Source: Acinetobacter pecorum (GTDB lineage: Bacteria > Pseudomonadota > Gammaproteobacteria > Pseudomonadales > Moraxellaceae). From it: a DNA stretch of 64,000 nt. Numbering within the stretch: position 1 is the first letter of the stretch; each line of letters opens with the position of its first letter. The stretch spans positions 18,304 through 82,303 of the forward strand of contig NZ_JACSPT010000015.1 in assembly GCF_014837015.1 (NCBI RefSeq), read 5' to 3'. Both the position numbers and the translations under genes were made by a program. Shown here piece by piece: positions 39,332-49,120 of the stretch. The notes beneath the pieces are model-generated. The model was given only the letters and a program-made list of their open reading frames with translations, ran no database searches and had not been told where the DNA came from.

Positions 39332-40525
39332 TTAATCGATATGTGATTCAAATGCTTTCAAACGTTTATAGATTGACATGAGTTCAATAATGGTAGGCCA
39401 TGACAATATCAAATACTGGAAAGATTCGCGGACTTTGCCAAACACGTTCAGGATTTGCATCATCAAACCCAGCGTAATAGCACCCGCCGCAATACTTGGA
39501 AACAGAATAAATAATCCGTAAATATTGTCTAACTGCAAATACCAGATCCGCACCATATTGAAATAAGCATAATGAAAATACAGCCTGAAATAATTCCAGC
39601 GTATCCGGCTAAACAGTTCTTGTAATGTCAGCGGATGTGCCCGATCAGCATAATCTTCGCCATATACCAGCTCTTTGCGATATGCTGCCTCAACTTTCTG
39701 GTTATTGAACTCCAGTCCTGGCAGTTTCATTCCTACAACCATTAAAATGATCGTACCCAAGAGTGCCCAGCCGATTGAGGCCCACATTAAAGCATGTGGT
39801 ATTTCTCCCACAATTGGCAAGACCTTCACGTGACTAGATAGCTGAGACAAGATCGGAAGGAAGGCCATTAGTAACATAAGTGCTTCAATCAGCGAAACAC
39901 TCAACTGTTCCGTAGTTTTAGCAAAACGCATGGTATCTTCCTGGATACGCTGCGATGCACCTTCAATATGGCGTAATTGCTCCCAATGCGCGGTATAATA
40001 GTTATTCATCGCGGTACGCCAGCGAAAGACGTAATGGCTGACAAAAAACAGGTTAAATACAGCCAAAGTGACATAAACTATTGCAATATAAATAAAGGTT
40101 AATGCCCCTTGATAAAGCAATGACACATCACCTCCGCCTTTGGTGAGCATCTGTTGGATCTGGTCATAAAACGGACTGTACCATTCGTTTAATACCACAT
40201 TTACCTGCACCCCGAACCAGATATTAAACAGGATAAATGCCGACCCCCAGACTGACCAGCGCTGCCATGGATGTCTGGCTTTCCAGTACCAGAACAGGGC
40301 AAATATAGCAGTCGCAATGCAATACCAGAGATAGAACCAGATAAATTGGTCCGACCAGAAACGACCGATGCCTATCGTAAGTTTTTCATCAGGAGAGCCT
40401 TCAGGGAAACCCAGATAAACGCCCCATCCTGATCCGCCACTATGCCAAAGCACAAGATTAATGATAAACCACAAAATCAGACTACTAAAAAACCAGACGG
40501 GTTGTGGGAAAAATGACTTAAACAT
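39332..40525 (-). CDS. sbmA: SbmA/BacA-like peptide transporter
   Basis: 397 aa from ATG 40525, where MFKSFFPQP aligns with the start of E. coli SbmA; the upstream in-frame ATG at 40558 would add 11 residues without a good ribosome binding site. Blocks such as FFVSHYVFRWRTAMN, QLRHIEGASQRIQEDTMRFA, KLPGLEFNNQKVEAAYRKEL and SWPTIIELMSIYKRL match SbmA closely. It is a proton-driven homodimeric inner-membrane importer of proline-rich antimicrobial peptides, microcins and similar cargo. The gene is single. Confidence 0.94.
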   Translation of the reverse strand: MFKSFFPQPVWFFSSLILWFIINLVLWHSGGSGWGVYLGFPEGSPDEKLTIGIGRFWSDQFIWFYLWYCIATAIFALFWYWKARHPWQRWSVWGSAFILFNIWFGVQVNVVLNEWYSPFYDQIQQMLTKGGGDVSLLYQGALTFIYIAIVYVTLAVFNLFFVSHYVFRWRTAMNNYYTAHWEQLRHIEGASQRIQEDTMRFAKTTEQLSVSLIEALMLLMAFLPILSQLSSHVKVLPIVGEIPHALMWASIGWALLGTIILMVVGMKLPGLEFNNQKVEAAYRKELVYGEDYADRAHPLTLQELFSRIRWNYFRLYFHYAYFNMVRIWYLQLDNIYGLFILFPSIAAGAITLGLMMQILNVFGKVRESFQYLILSWPTIIELMSIYKRLKAFESHID

Positions 40526-41031
40526 ACCGACACAGCTCTCCTTATGTTTTTTGGTCATTCAAATAATCCATATTTTATTCTTATTGCGGATTTTTACTGT
40601 TATAAAGCATTATTTTTAAATTTAGTGTAAAAGACAGGAGGATACTTGTTCTCTGAAAGCTTATTTTTAGCTGTCAACTCTGCATGATAATTCTTTTTCG
40701 TATATTCTCAGTTACTACCCGCTAACTCTTCATAGTAGGGGAGTAAAAAGTACAAAGATCATAATTTTTTTGAACTTTTCCCTCTGCCAAATTTTTTATT
40801 TTTATTATTTGTCGGGTTTCTGTAAAAAATCTAATACATCTATACTCTGAAAAAGTGGGTTGAAAATCATGTATACCGCATGTCTTCTGGAGATTCCTCT
40901 CTGAATGGCCGTATTTCTCTTTACTTAAACAAGTCATTGATCGAGTTCTCAGTTTTTTGAAGAAATGGTTAAATTTTCAAAAATCATGCTATGATTTAAT
41001 TATCGAAAAGTAATCTTATTTTGGAAAAGCT
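40526..41031. other. Spacer upstream of sbmA and a 64-aa gene
   Basis: About 500 bp, AT-rich. It holds the divergent promoters of sbmA and the small forward gene. The reverse frame at 40722-40937 has no ribosome binding site and unlikely composition, so I do not call it. Nothing else is seen. Confidence 0.4.
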
Positions 41032-41226
41032 ATGGAAAGTTCGGTAATTGAATTACTCAAACCAGTGACGCTAAGAAAGGAAAACTGCGATCCTATTATT
41101 TTTGAAGCTGGCACTGTTTTGAAAGTTGTCATGCAGACTCCAACCAGTCTTCTGGTGAGTAATGATGATGATTTTAACTTTACAATTCCTTTAAAAGACG
41201 AAAATGAGGTCTGGAGAGAAATCTGA
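41032..41226 (+). CDS. Small acidic protein of unknown function
   Basis: 64 aa. MESSVIELLKPVTLRKENCD is followed by a short hydrophobic beta-rich core (FEAGTVLKVVMQTPTSLLVS), an acidic stretch (NDDDFNF) and IPLKDENEVW near the end. Composition is protein-like and the start is preceded by GGAAAAGCT at a reasonable distance. The reverse frame over the same DNA is less plausible. I do not recognise a family. It is isolated between AT-rich spacers. Confidence 0.6.
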   Translation: MESSVIELLKPVTLRKENCDPIIFEAGTVLKVVMQTPTSLLVSNDDDFNFTIPLKDENEVWREI

Positions 41227-42235
41227 GTATTTCCCCTCCCCCCATGTTGATGATTGGGTTGTATCAGGTATTGGCGCTTTAATTTAAATGGTACGACCCC
41301 CAACTTAGCCTCCCTCTCATAGCTTATTCATTATTTCTTAAAACTTATTCTCTCGCTTGTAATGCCCTGCATATACTCATTCTAAAGTTATTCATTCCTT
41401 CAAAAAATATTTATGAAATTCATTTATTTATTAATAGTAAAAAATTAGAAATAGTCATTTTTTGATCTTTTTTGTTAACTTTATTTTCCTAAAAAGTCCA
41501 TTGCATCACTCCTGTCTCTTTAGCACAACTTTATCCAACTGCTTTTCCTCATCTAAAGAATGAGAACTTTCAAGTTATTTATGGTCGACAAATAACAGTT
41601 TACAAACTTGCCTTTTCTCAAAATATTTATACCTTATGGTAAAATACATAGACCAGAATGAAAAAATCAACCTTGACTCTCAATTTACCAGGCTGCTTCA
41701 GCTAAATAAATTTAAAAAATTAATCTGTAAAAATTTTATAATGAAAATCTTCTTCTATGATTTATTTCCGTAAATAATCTTTTTCTAGATTATTCATTAA
41801 CATATAAAATCTTTATTTTTCATAAACTTAATCAATAAACTATTTTAAATAAAAAATTTAAAAATATTAATACTTAAAAAAATAAAAATATTTAAAAATA
41901 AAATATATCCTTGAATAAATATATTTATTATCCAAACAATACTCATTATTAATATAATAGGAACAATTATTAAAATACAACAAAAAAACCATCCTATTTA
42001 AATAAAAGCATTAAAGATTCCTCTTAATCCATTTTTAAATTTAATTAAAAATAATAGCACCTCATCTAAATATTTCTAAATCTTACAAAGTAACAATATT
42101 TGTTAAAAGTGTTTCGTTTCTGCACTTAAAGCCAGACTTTTAAATGAAATATGCTATAAATTTAATTAAACCAATGACAATTCAAATGGTTTTAAATTTT
42201 AATTAAATTTAATTTCAGAGGCTTAGGTAATATTT
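41227..42235. other. 1-kb AT-rich desert upstream of otsB
   Basis: No ORF of plausible composition on either strand. From about 41700 to 42235 the sequence is almost all A and T, with many short A- and T-tracts. It could bind nucleoid proteins (H-NS type) and hold the otsBA promoter, but I cannot point to a specific site. Confidence 0.45.
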
Positions 42236-43099
42236 ATGTCAACTCCAAAGGCAGATCAAGACCAAGAAGATTCACTTGTAAGCCCTTCTTATATATTACC
42301 TCATATGATATTAACCCAGCTCAAATCTTTTATTTATTCACATAAAGTAGTTTTATTTCTTGATATTGACGGGACCATTTCTGAATTTCACCCTGACCCG
42401 GAAAAAAGTATAATCAGGAACGAAACTTTAAATATCTTAAAAGAATTACAAAAATATATTAGCTTGGTATTAGTGACAGGCCGCTCAATTGCACAAGCAC
42501 AAAAACTCATTTATCCATTCACCTGGAATATTGCCGGCTCTCATGGTCTGGAATTATGCTATCAGTCACATTTAACAAATTTAGTTAATTTAAATTCTAG
42601 ACAGTTTGAATTATTAAAAAACCACATTAATGAGCGGTGCCTTGATTTTCGTAAGCTTCGGATAGAAATTAAAGATTATTCTATCGCCCTACATTTTCGT
42701 GAACATCCTTATTTAGAACAACAAGTACACACATTAGCCCTGGATTGTCTCGCTCACTTTCAAGATTTTGAACTTAAGGCTGGAAAGTTTGTATTTGAAC
42801 TGGTACCCAAAGGTGCAAATAAAGGTGCAGCGATCCAAAAGATTATTCAACATTATCATTTAAATGATTATTACCCCATTTTTATCGGAGATGATCTGAC
42901 TGACGAAGCCGGTTTTAAGGTCATCAATACTCTTAAAGGCTGCTCCATCAAAGTCGGCCCAGGCAAAACCATGGCACACCATCGCCTTGAAAAGGTAACC
43001 CAGGTGCAGGCTTTTCTTGCGGAATTCTTAGAAATATTGAAAGCACAACAACAATTATTATTGGAGAAATTACATGTCAAAACTCATAGTGTTATCTAA
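42236..43099 (+). CDS. otsB: Trehalose-6-phosphate phosphatase
   Basis: 287 aa. This is a HAD phosphatase: motif I LFLDIDGTISEF (Asp about 43 and 45), LVTGRS with the conserved Thr, the cap region, and motif IV FIGDDLTDEAGF. GSHGLELCYQ is typical of OtsB. It releases free trehalose from trehalose-6-phosphate made by OtsA. The end overlaps otsA by 26 bp, so the two are one operon in the otsB-otsA order. It probably serves osmotic and desiccation protection. Confidence 0.95.
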   Translation: MSTPKADQDQEDSLVSPSYILPHMILTQLKSFIYSHKVVLFLDIDGTISEFHPDPEKSIIRNETLNILKELQKYISLVLVTGRSIAQAQKLIYPFTWNIAGSHGLELCYQSHLTNLVNLNSRQFELLKNHINERCLDFRKLRIEIKDYSIALHFREHPYLEQQVHTLALDCLAHFQDFELKAGKFVFELVPKGANKGAAIQKIIQHYHLNDYYPIFIGDDLTDEAGFKVINTLKGCSIKVGPGKTMAHHRLEKVTQVQAFLAEFLEILKAQQQLLLEKLHVKTHSVI

Positions 43100-44507
43100 T
43101 CGTGTAAATCTACCCAAGGCAGACAATACCCAGGCAGGTGGATTAGCGGTTGCTTTGCAGGATGCTTTGCATGATATAGGCGGTATCTGGATTGGCTGGA
43201 ATGGATCCCGAGTTGAACAAGCTAAAGAACAGAAATTTCAAATCCTGAAACATCAGAATGTTGAATATCATACGAGTCCTTTGACCGAGTCCCAATATCA
43301 GGGTTTTTATTGCGGTTTCGCCAATAATGCATTATGGCCACTAATGCACGATCAACATCAACTGATAGATTATCAGCCCCAGGATTTTAAAATTTATCAG
43401 GATGTTAATTTACGTTTTGCCAAACACCTGAAACAGGTGGCCACTCCTCATGACATCATCTGGATCCATGATTACCATTTTTTAAGTGTGGCGCATTATT
43501 GTCGTAAGCTCGGCATGCGTAACCGTATTGGCTTTTTCCTGCATATTCCTTTTCCTGAACTGAGACTCTGGCAGACTTTACCTGTTTATCGCGATCTGGC
43601 CCATCATTTAGCCAATTATGATGTAGTGGGTCTACAAACTTCTCGCGATCAGGAAAATTGTCTGCAGTTCCTTGAACAGACCTTGAAAGTCCAACATCGT
43701 CATAGTGAAATATTGAATTATCAATCTCGAAAGATTCATGTGAAATGCTATCCAATTGGTGTGCATCCTGTGCAACTACAAAATCAGGCCTCAGATACCC
43801 ATCTAGAAAAGCTGCCCTTTAGTCTCGACACAGCGCCGCCTTATAAAACCATCATTTCGGTTGACCGGATTGATTACAGTAAAGGCTTACTGGAAAAAAT
43901 CGGATCTTTACAGAGCCTGCTAGAAGATCAGCCAGAATTTAAAAATCAGTTCCAGCAATTACAAATAGCCTGCCCATGCCGGCTGGATGTAAAAACCTAC
44001 CAAAATCTGTATGAGCAATTTAAATCTGCTGTGCAGGAACTTAATACCCAGCAGGGTACAGCGGACTGGGTACCTTTTGATTGCAGCTATGACACCTTAG
44101 GGCATGAAGCCTTGATGCAACTCTATCGCAAGGCAGATATCTGCTGGGTAAATTCGATCCGGGACGGTATGAACCTGGTTGCCAAAGAATATATTGCTGC
44201 ACAGGATCCTCTAGATCCCGGTATCTTGATTCTGTCTAAATATGCCGGTGCAGCTGAACAAATGAGAGAAGCTTTACTGGTGGATCCATATGAACACGAC
44301 AGTATGGCCAAGGCCCTGAAAAAAGCGCTGCGCATGCCTAAATCAGAACGTTTAGAGCGTTATCGGTATTTAAATCAGGGCTTGAAAAACTTCGATATTA
44401 TTCGCTGGCGTGATCAGTTCATCACTGACCTGAAAAACTCGCAAAGTCTGCGGATCTATCGCCCTGTGGCTACCGGAGCGTCAACCCAGTTCAGCGTAAC
44501 GGCTTAA
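43074..44507 (+). CDS. otsA: Trehalose-6-phosphate synthase
   Basis: 477 aa, GT20 family. LIVLSNRV and GGLAVALQDAL form the N-terminal glucose-6-phosphate site, IWIHDYHFL the conserved HDYH loop, and the nucleotide-sugar site lies around VDRIDYSKGL and RDGMNLVAKEYIAAQ. It joins a nucleotide-activated glucose with glucose-6-phosphate. It overlaps otsB by 26 bp and ends at a terminator shared with the convergent MFS gene. Confidence 0.96.
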   Translation: MSKLIVLSNRVNLPKADNTQAGGLAVALQDALHDIGGIWIGWNGSRVEQAKEQKFQILKHQNVEYHTSPLTESQYQGFYCGFANNALWPLMHDQHQLIDYQPQDFKIYQDVNLRFAKHLKQVATPHDIIWIHDYHFLSVAHYCRKLGMRNRIGFFLHIPFPELRLWQTLPVYRDLAHHLANYDVVGLQTSRDQENCLQFLEQTLKVQHRHSEILNYQSRKIHVKCYPIGVHPVQLQNQASDTHLEKLPFSLDTAPPYKTIISVDRIDYSKGLLEKIGSLQSLLEDQPEFKNQFQQLQIACPCRLDVKTYQNLYEQFKSAVQELNTQQGTADWVPFDCSYDTLGHEALMQLYRKADICWVNSIRDGMNLVAKEYIAAQDPLDPGILILSKYAGAAEQMREALLVDPYEHDSMAKALKKALRMPKSERLERYRYLNQGLKNFDIIRWRDQFITDLKNSQSLRIYRPVATGASTQFSVTA

Positions 44508-44522
44508 GTTTTGAGCCTAAAA

Positions 44523-44547
44523 AAACACCAGCATTAAGCTGGTGTTT
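44523..44547. terminator. Bidirectional terminator between otsA and MFS gene
   Basis: AAACACCAGC-ATTAA-GCTGGTGTTT. The hairpin covers the stop codon of the reverse-strand MFS gene. Confidence 0.85.
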
Positions 44548-45781
44548 CATTTTGAAGAGGAGCAACTGCATCTCCGCCTTGGTGAACTTCTCTTGGCTCT
44601 GCAGTGAGATGATTCAAAATCGTAATACCCAACAGGCCAATCGCAATGACGCTAAATACCAGACTTAATCCAATCATTTCACTGCCAAATCCTACCAATG
44701 CTGGTCCAATCAATGAACCTGTATAGGCAAATACCGATACATAAGACAATGCTACATGTGAAGCCAAGGTTTTTTGACGTCCTGCACGGGAAAACATCAG
44801 CGGTACAATATTGGCACTACCTAAGCCTAAAATTGCATAACCTACCAATACTACCTGCCAGACTGGTGCAAACACTACTGTCAATAAACCGGTGGTCGCC
44901 AGTAGTGCACTTAATAAAATCGTATTTTTTTCACCCAACTGGTTAACAATCAAGTGTCCGCTAAAACGTCCCAGTACCATCAAGCCAGCAAAGAAACTGT
45001 AAGCTAAACCGGTTTGTGCAGCTGGTAAACTGAACTCAGTGCTCAGATAAATACCACTCCAGTCCATGGCGGCACCTTCAGAGAGGAAGGCAACAAAACA
45101 GATCAGGCCAATGCCTAAAATCGCCAAGGTCGGTGCTGCTTTTTTCACAGGCTGTTCTGGTGACAATGCTTCATCTGTCACTGTTTTAGACTCAGCACCC
45201 AAGCTAAAAGGAACAGCAATTAAGGCAATAAGCAGCAAAATGCCACTGACAATGATCGCACCGCTTAAAGGGGCCAGTCCGAATCCCATCAACATGGTCA
45301 TACCCAGCACCCCCGCCAGACCACCTAGACTACATACCCCATGAAAACCGGACATTAAACTTTTACCGAGTTTTCTCTCAATCTGTGCAGCCTGCATATT
45401 GACAGTAACACCCAAAGCGCCAGCACTTGCACCAAACAAAAACAGGCTGACAGCCATCATTATATGATTTGGGCTATAAGCCAGCGCAGGGAGAATGAAC
45501 ATCAATGCACTCAGAATCACTGCTAAAACTGCACGGCAACCCAAGGCATTGGCCAGTCGGCCTGCCAGTGGCATAGCCAGCATCGAACCGATTCCGGCAC
45601 AGAGCAATAGCAGACCGAAATCAGCATGATTTAATAACAGGCGCTGCTGTGCATATGGAATTAACGGCGCCCAAGCCGCAGTACCAAAGCCCAAGCAGAA
45701 GAAGCACAATGCAGTCGCTATTTTCTGCCATAAATATGGTGATGGAGACTGAATTCGAGAAAGCAGTGTTTGATTGAACAT
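44534..45781 (-). CDS. MFS transporter (YbjJ-like)
   Basis: 415 aa with 12 hydrophobic segments in two halves. The conserved cytoplasmic loop is around LAGRLANALGCRAVLAV. The region FLFGASAGALGVTVNMQAAQIERKLGKSLMSGFHGVCSLGG is typical of YbjJ-type MFS proteins. The substrate is unknown. It is convergent with otsA; 205 bp upstream lies the end of the four-gene operon on the same strand, without a clear terminator, so transcription from that operon is possible. Confidence 0.85.
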   Translation of the reverse strand: MFNQTLLSRIQSPSPYLWQKIATALCFFCLGFGTAAWAPLIPYAQQRLLLNHADFGLLLLCAGIGSMLAMPLAGRLANALGCRAVLAVILSALMFILPALAYSPNHIMMAVSLFLFGASAGALGVTVNMQAAQIERKLGKSLMSGFHGVCSLGGLAGVLGMTMLMGFGLAPLSGAIIVSGILLLIALIAVPFSLGAESKTVTDEALSPEQPVKKAAPTLAILGIGLICFVAFLSEGAAMDWSGIYLSTEFSLPAAQTGLAYSFFAGLMVLGRFSGHLIVNQLGEKNTILLSALLATTGLLTVVFAPVWQVVLVGYAILGLGSANIVPLMFSRAGRQKTLASHVALSYVSVFAYTGSLIGPALVGFGSEMIGLSLVFSVIAIGLLGITILNHLTAEPREVHQGGDAVAPLQNETPA

Positions 45782-45986
45782 TGTATTACCAAAAAAGAGG
45801 GTTCAGGCATCCATTACCGAGCATCCATATAAAAACCCCACAGACTTATAGTTAAAATATATAAGTATGCAGGGCTGAATTTGTGTGAATTATAAACAGA
45901 ATAATTTTAAATGGAATACTTTTTAGACACAAAATTTGAGATTTTTTACAAGTCTCTGATTGTATAAAATTTATAGTTTTATGTTT

Positions 45987-46700
45987 TTATTTGCATAGGC
46001 TGATCGTTTTTTTTGTAGCCTGTATAAGCTCAAGGTTTTGTAAAAAATGTGCAAAACCCGCATTAATTTTTGAACTAAGACGACTGCTAGTCGTGACTCT
46101 GAGCTGATTTGACCAGACAATCTGGGCGCCAGCTTCTTCTAAACGGTGGATGAAGTCAACATCTTCATGACATTCCATTTGCTGAAAACCGTTAACGTTC
46201 ACATAGGCTGAAGCTTTAAAACACAGATTTGCGCCATGAATATGCCGATGCCCCATACTGTCCTGATAATGTCTCAGGTAAGCCTGACGGGTCTTGTGAC
46301 TTAAATGATCCCATTGATCCAGCTCCACCACGCCACAAATCGCATCGGTCGGTTGATGCTGTGACATGACCTGAAACCAGTCACACTGTACAAATGAATC
46401 GGCATCAGTACAGCAAATCCAGTCACAGCCCTGCCCGATCATCTGCTGAACGCCCAGATGACGCGCCTTGCCTACATTTCGAAAATCGCAGCTGATGGCC
46501 TGAATACCCATTTGCTGAACTTTAACCGCGGTATTATCGGTACAATTGTCCAGGACCACAAGAATCTGGATTTCAGGAAGATTCTCTATTGATTTAAAAT
46601 ATTGAAAAAAATAAAGCTGTGCTGATTTTAACGCCAGCAGGCAGCGTTCAATATAAGCTTCCTCATTACAGGCCGGAATCACCACACCGATTTTTTTCAT
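45987..46700 (-). CDS. Family 2 glycosyltransferase
   Basis: 237 aa, GT-A fold. The start MKKIGVVIPACNEEAYIERCL is the GT2 nucleotide-sugar opening; LVVLDNCTDNTA follows, then the metal-binding TDADSF and the late HEDVDFIHRLEEAG block with the likely catalytic acid. There are no membrane helices, so it is probably a soluble or peripheral transferase. It is the last gene of the unit and its start overlaps the methyltransferase stop by 4 bp. The donor and acceptor are unknown. Confidence 0.88.
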   Translation of the reverse strand: MKKIGVVIPACNEEAYIERCLLALKSAQLYFFQYFKSIENLPEIQILVVLDNCTDNTAVKVQQMGIQAISCDFRNVGKARHLGVQQMIGQGCDWICCTDADSFVQCDWFQVMSQHQPTDAICGVVELDQWDHLSHKTRQAYLRHYQDSMGHRHIHGANLCFKASAYVNVNGFQQMECHEDVDFIHRLEEAGAQIVWSNQLRVTTSSRLSSKINAGFAHFLQNLELIQATKKTISLCK

Positions 46701-47311
46701 CTTAAACCCTCCAGCTCTGCCACAGATTGCGCTGTATTTAGCCAGAGATCCACTAAAAAATCGGAGTCCTGTAAACTTAAATGATGTGTATAGTTTAAAT
46801 GTACTTTGAGATATTGATGGATATCTTCACCATTCAAACTATATCCTGAGATGGGCGTGCGCCAATGACAACTCAAGATACATCCCCCGGGTTCCAATGC
46901 AGTATGCAACCATGTCAGTACCTGGTCCAGTGCAGTGGGGTTCAGATAATATAAAATCTCACTAACCACAATAAGCTGAAATTTCTGTTTTGGCAGGTTA
47001 TCGGGCACGATACGCTGTAAAACCTGTACATGCGGATAAGTGTGTAAACGTTGCCGGGCCAACTGGATCGCAGTATCGTTAGCATCCAGACACATTAAGC
47101 TATCGGTGCGCTGCGCCAGTTCCTGACTAAAGACGCCATTGCTGCAACCAATCTCAATTGCAGATTCAAAGCGCAACTGCGGCAATAGTGCCAGACAAAT
47201 CTGCCGTTTGCGCTGTTCATACCAACGCTGTTCATATTGCCAGGGATCTCCCTGATTCAGAGCATATAGAGCATCGAAATATTCCTGATCATAGGCTGTG
47301 TTACTTTTCAT
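46697..47311 (-). CDS. Class I SAM-dependent methyltransferase, NodS-like
   Basis: 204 aa from ATG 47311, which has GGGAGGTG 8 bases upstream; an ORF start 27 codons further up lacks one. SAM motif I is AIEIGCSNGVFSQELAQR, the second acidic residue lies in MCLDAND, and motif IV/post-motif is FQLIVVSEILYYL. The opening DPWQYEQRWYEQRKRQICLALL is characteristic of the NodS-like group, whose namesake N-methylates the free amino group of a deacetylated chitooligosaccharide. It overlaps the PIG-L gene by 11 bp. In some bacteria these two domains are fused in one protein. The substrate here is unknown. Confidence 0.85.
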   Translation of the reverse strand: MKSNTAYDQEYFDALYALNQGDPWQYEQRWYEQRKRQICLALLPQLRFESAIEIGCSNGVFSQELAQRTDSLMCLDANDTAIQLARQRLHTYPHVQVLQRIVPDNLPKQKFQLIVVSEILYYLNPTALDQVLTWLHTALEPGGCILSCHWRTPISGYSLNGEDIHQYLKVHLNYTHHLSLQDSDFLVDLWLNTAQSVAELEGLR

Positions 47312-48086
47312 ACAGATACACCTCCCAGGGCTGTAAAAGACGTTGTAATGCCTGCTCTGGCAGAATAGCGACTTGTTCTGTGGTAGGGTCAAGCTCGAGC
47401 TGACTCTTAAAACATCGCGCAGCTATAGACTTATATTGCAGTTCTTCTTCAGTTAATCTGAGTTGATGAGCGACGCTCCAGGGAATTCTGGTATCTCCAG
47501 GGGTTGCCCAATGCCACGCCCAAATCAGGACCTGAATACAGGTCAAATTAAGCTCAGTCGCCAGCTGCTGGGTGACCTGCCCTGTAATTTCATGATCTGG
47601 ATGCCCATCATGAACAAATGTGGTAATTAACACATCATTCGGCTGCAGATAAGATTGCAGGTGCTGCTGCAACAAATCACGCTGTTCTGCCACCTTGCCA
47701 TCCTGAATGTCTAAAGCGATCCGCAAAATATTCTGTTTTAAAGGTAATGCTTCTAAAGCTGCTCGCGTTTCAGCAGGACGAATCTGGTTCAACTCTTCGG
47801 GCGTATACAGACTAGAGCCGGGATGACTGGCCGTCCCGTTGGTAACGGCAAAAAGTACGATTTGATATCCCAGTTTGTCCAGACGCTGAATCAGACCTCC
47901 ACAGCCCAAAATTTCATCATCAGGATGAGGTGCAATAATGCAGATTCTGGCATCCGGTGGAATAACCTGAGGAATATCGAATTCCGGCATCTGTTGCAAA
48001 ATCTCACAGGTACGCCATTCTTCCAGCCTTGTACCTTCACCATGGATGACACGATCACCCACAATCTTATGTCTTATAATGTCCAT
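47301..48086 (-). CDS. PIG-L/LmbE-family N-deacetylase
   Basis: 261 aa. The metal site is IIAPHPDDEILGCGG (about residue 51) with the second part HDGHPDHEITGQV. This family removes acetyl groups from N-acetylglucosaminyl substrates (PIG-L, MshB, BshB). It is overlapped by the acyl-CoA dehydrogenase-like gene upstream (13 bp) and by the methyltransferase downstream (11 bp), so the proteins are probably made in step. The most likely job is to expose an amino group that the next enzyme methylates, but that is inference. Confidence 0.88.
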   Translation of the reverse strand: MDIIRHKIVGDRVIHGEGTRLEEWRTCEILQQMPEFDIPQVIPPDARICIIAPHPDDEILGCGGLIQRLDKLGYQIVLFAVTNGTASHPGSSLYTPEELNQIRPAETRAALEALPLKQNILRIALDIQDGKVAEQRDLLQQHLQSYLQPNDVLITTFVHDGHPDHEITGQVTQQLATELNLTCIQVLIWAWHWATPGDTRIPWSVAHQLRLTEEELQYKSIAARCFKSQLELDPTTEQVAILPEQALQRLLQPWEVYLYEK

Positions 48087-49057
48087 AGTTCTTCCTCCTG
48101 TGCGCTTAACTCACCAATTCGCTCCAAATCAAATGCGGCATGACTTTGACGAATAAATACCGGAAGATCTGCTGCAAGCCGGGCGAAATGCGGATGCTCA
48201 CAATACGGCGCAGCACCTAGGGCCTTACCTACATGGGTGAGCACGTTTAAAGCCGTTGCTTCAACCTGAGCACGCAGACTGCGAATCTTTAATTCATGTG
48301 AGTATTGCGGCTGTTGATCAATTAATTCAGCAACTTGATAAAATAAGGCTTGTGTTGCAAAAAGCTCCCGACTGATTTCACCAAGATACATGGCTTTATA
48401 GGCATGCGGTTTGACCAAGAATGTCTGCCTTAAATACTCAGCCAAACGGACAGTTGCGCCATACCAGCACGCGGCCACACCTGCGGCACCATGCCAGAAT
48501 CCGGGCCGATCTAGATAGGCATCCGGAGCTGCGACTTTTTCCACCTCGACTTGATCCAGTTCTAGCCTGGCAGTTAAAGTATGTTGCATGCCCACTGCCT
48601 GCCATGCATCCTGATAATGCTGAATGCCTTCTTGCTGCAGATCCAGAATCAGTAACTGGGATTGTTGTTGCTCATCACGGTAAGTGAGCAAGCCGTGTTG
48701 CACCCAGACCGATGCAGAACACCAAGGCTTAATTCCGGTGAGATTTCCTGCTTCCAGCTTTAAAGGTCGGGGGCCACCTTCTGCTGCCCATACTGCCCAT
48801 AAGCCTTTTTTCATGACTGGAATATTCAGTTCATGCAAAATGGCCAAAGCATCTAAATGCGATTCAAACAGTTTTCCCAAGCTCAGATTATTGGCTGAGA
48901 CCTGGCTGAGTATTTGCCAGCGTTTTAAGGTAACTCCAGAAGCGGGATAAGGCACCTGAGCGGAAATCTCCACCAGCTCCATTAAAGTGTGGTGAATTTT
49001 TTCTTGTAGCTCCAGAGGAGAAGTTTCAAATCTTTGTAATATTGAACCGAGGTTCAT
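48074..49057 (-). CDS. Acyl-CoA dehydrogenase-like flavoprotein, short form
   Basis: 327 aa, shorter than typical acyl-CoA dehydrogenases (about 380-400). The N-terminal helical and mid beta domains are recognisable (LSQVSANNLSLGKLFESHLDAL, LTGIKPWCSASVWVQHGLLTY). FWHGAAGVAACWYGATVRLAEYL starts the C-terminal helical bundle. I cannot find the usual catalytic Glu with confidence. It is first in the four-gene unit, so its activity is probably needed for making the same product. Whether it acts on an acyl-CoA or another carbonyl-bound chain is not known. Confidence 0.75.
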   Translation of the reverse strand: MNLGSILQRFETSPLELQEKIHHTLMELVEISAQVPYPASGVTLKRWQILSQVSANNLSLGKLFESHLDALAILHELNIPVMKKGLWAVWAAEGGPRPLKLEAGNLTGIKPWCSASVWVQHGLLTYRDEQQQSQLLILDLQQEGIQHYQDAWQAVGMQHTLTARLELDQVEVEKVAAPDAYLDRPGFWHGAAGVAACWYGATVRLAEYLRQTFLVKPHAYKAMYLGEISRELFATQALFYQVAELIDQQPQYSHELKIRSLRAQVEATALNVLTHVGKALGAAPYCEHPHFARLAADLPVFIRQSHAAFDLERIGELSAQEEELWTL

Positions 49058-49120
49058 GCATGCGGTTCCTCATAAAATTCGGAGAATATTTTTGTGTTTT
49101 TTTAAAGTCAGTTATTTCAG

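Noticed and set aside
40722..40937. 71-aa reverse ORF in the sbmA spacer
   Set aside because: No ribosome binding site and unlikely composition; it lies in AT-rich promoter DNA.
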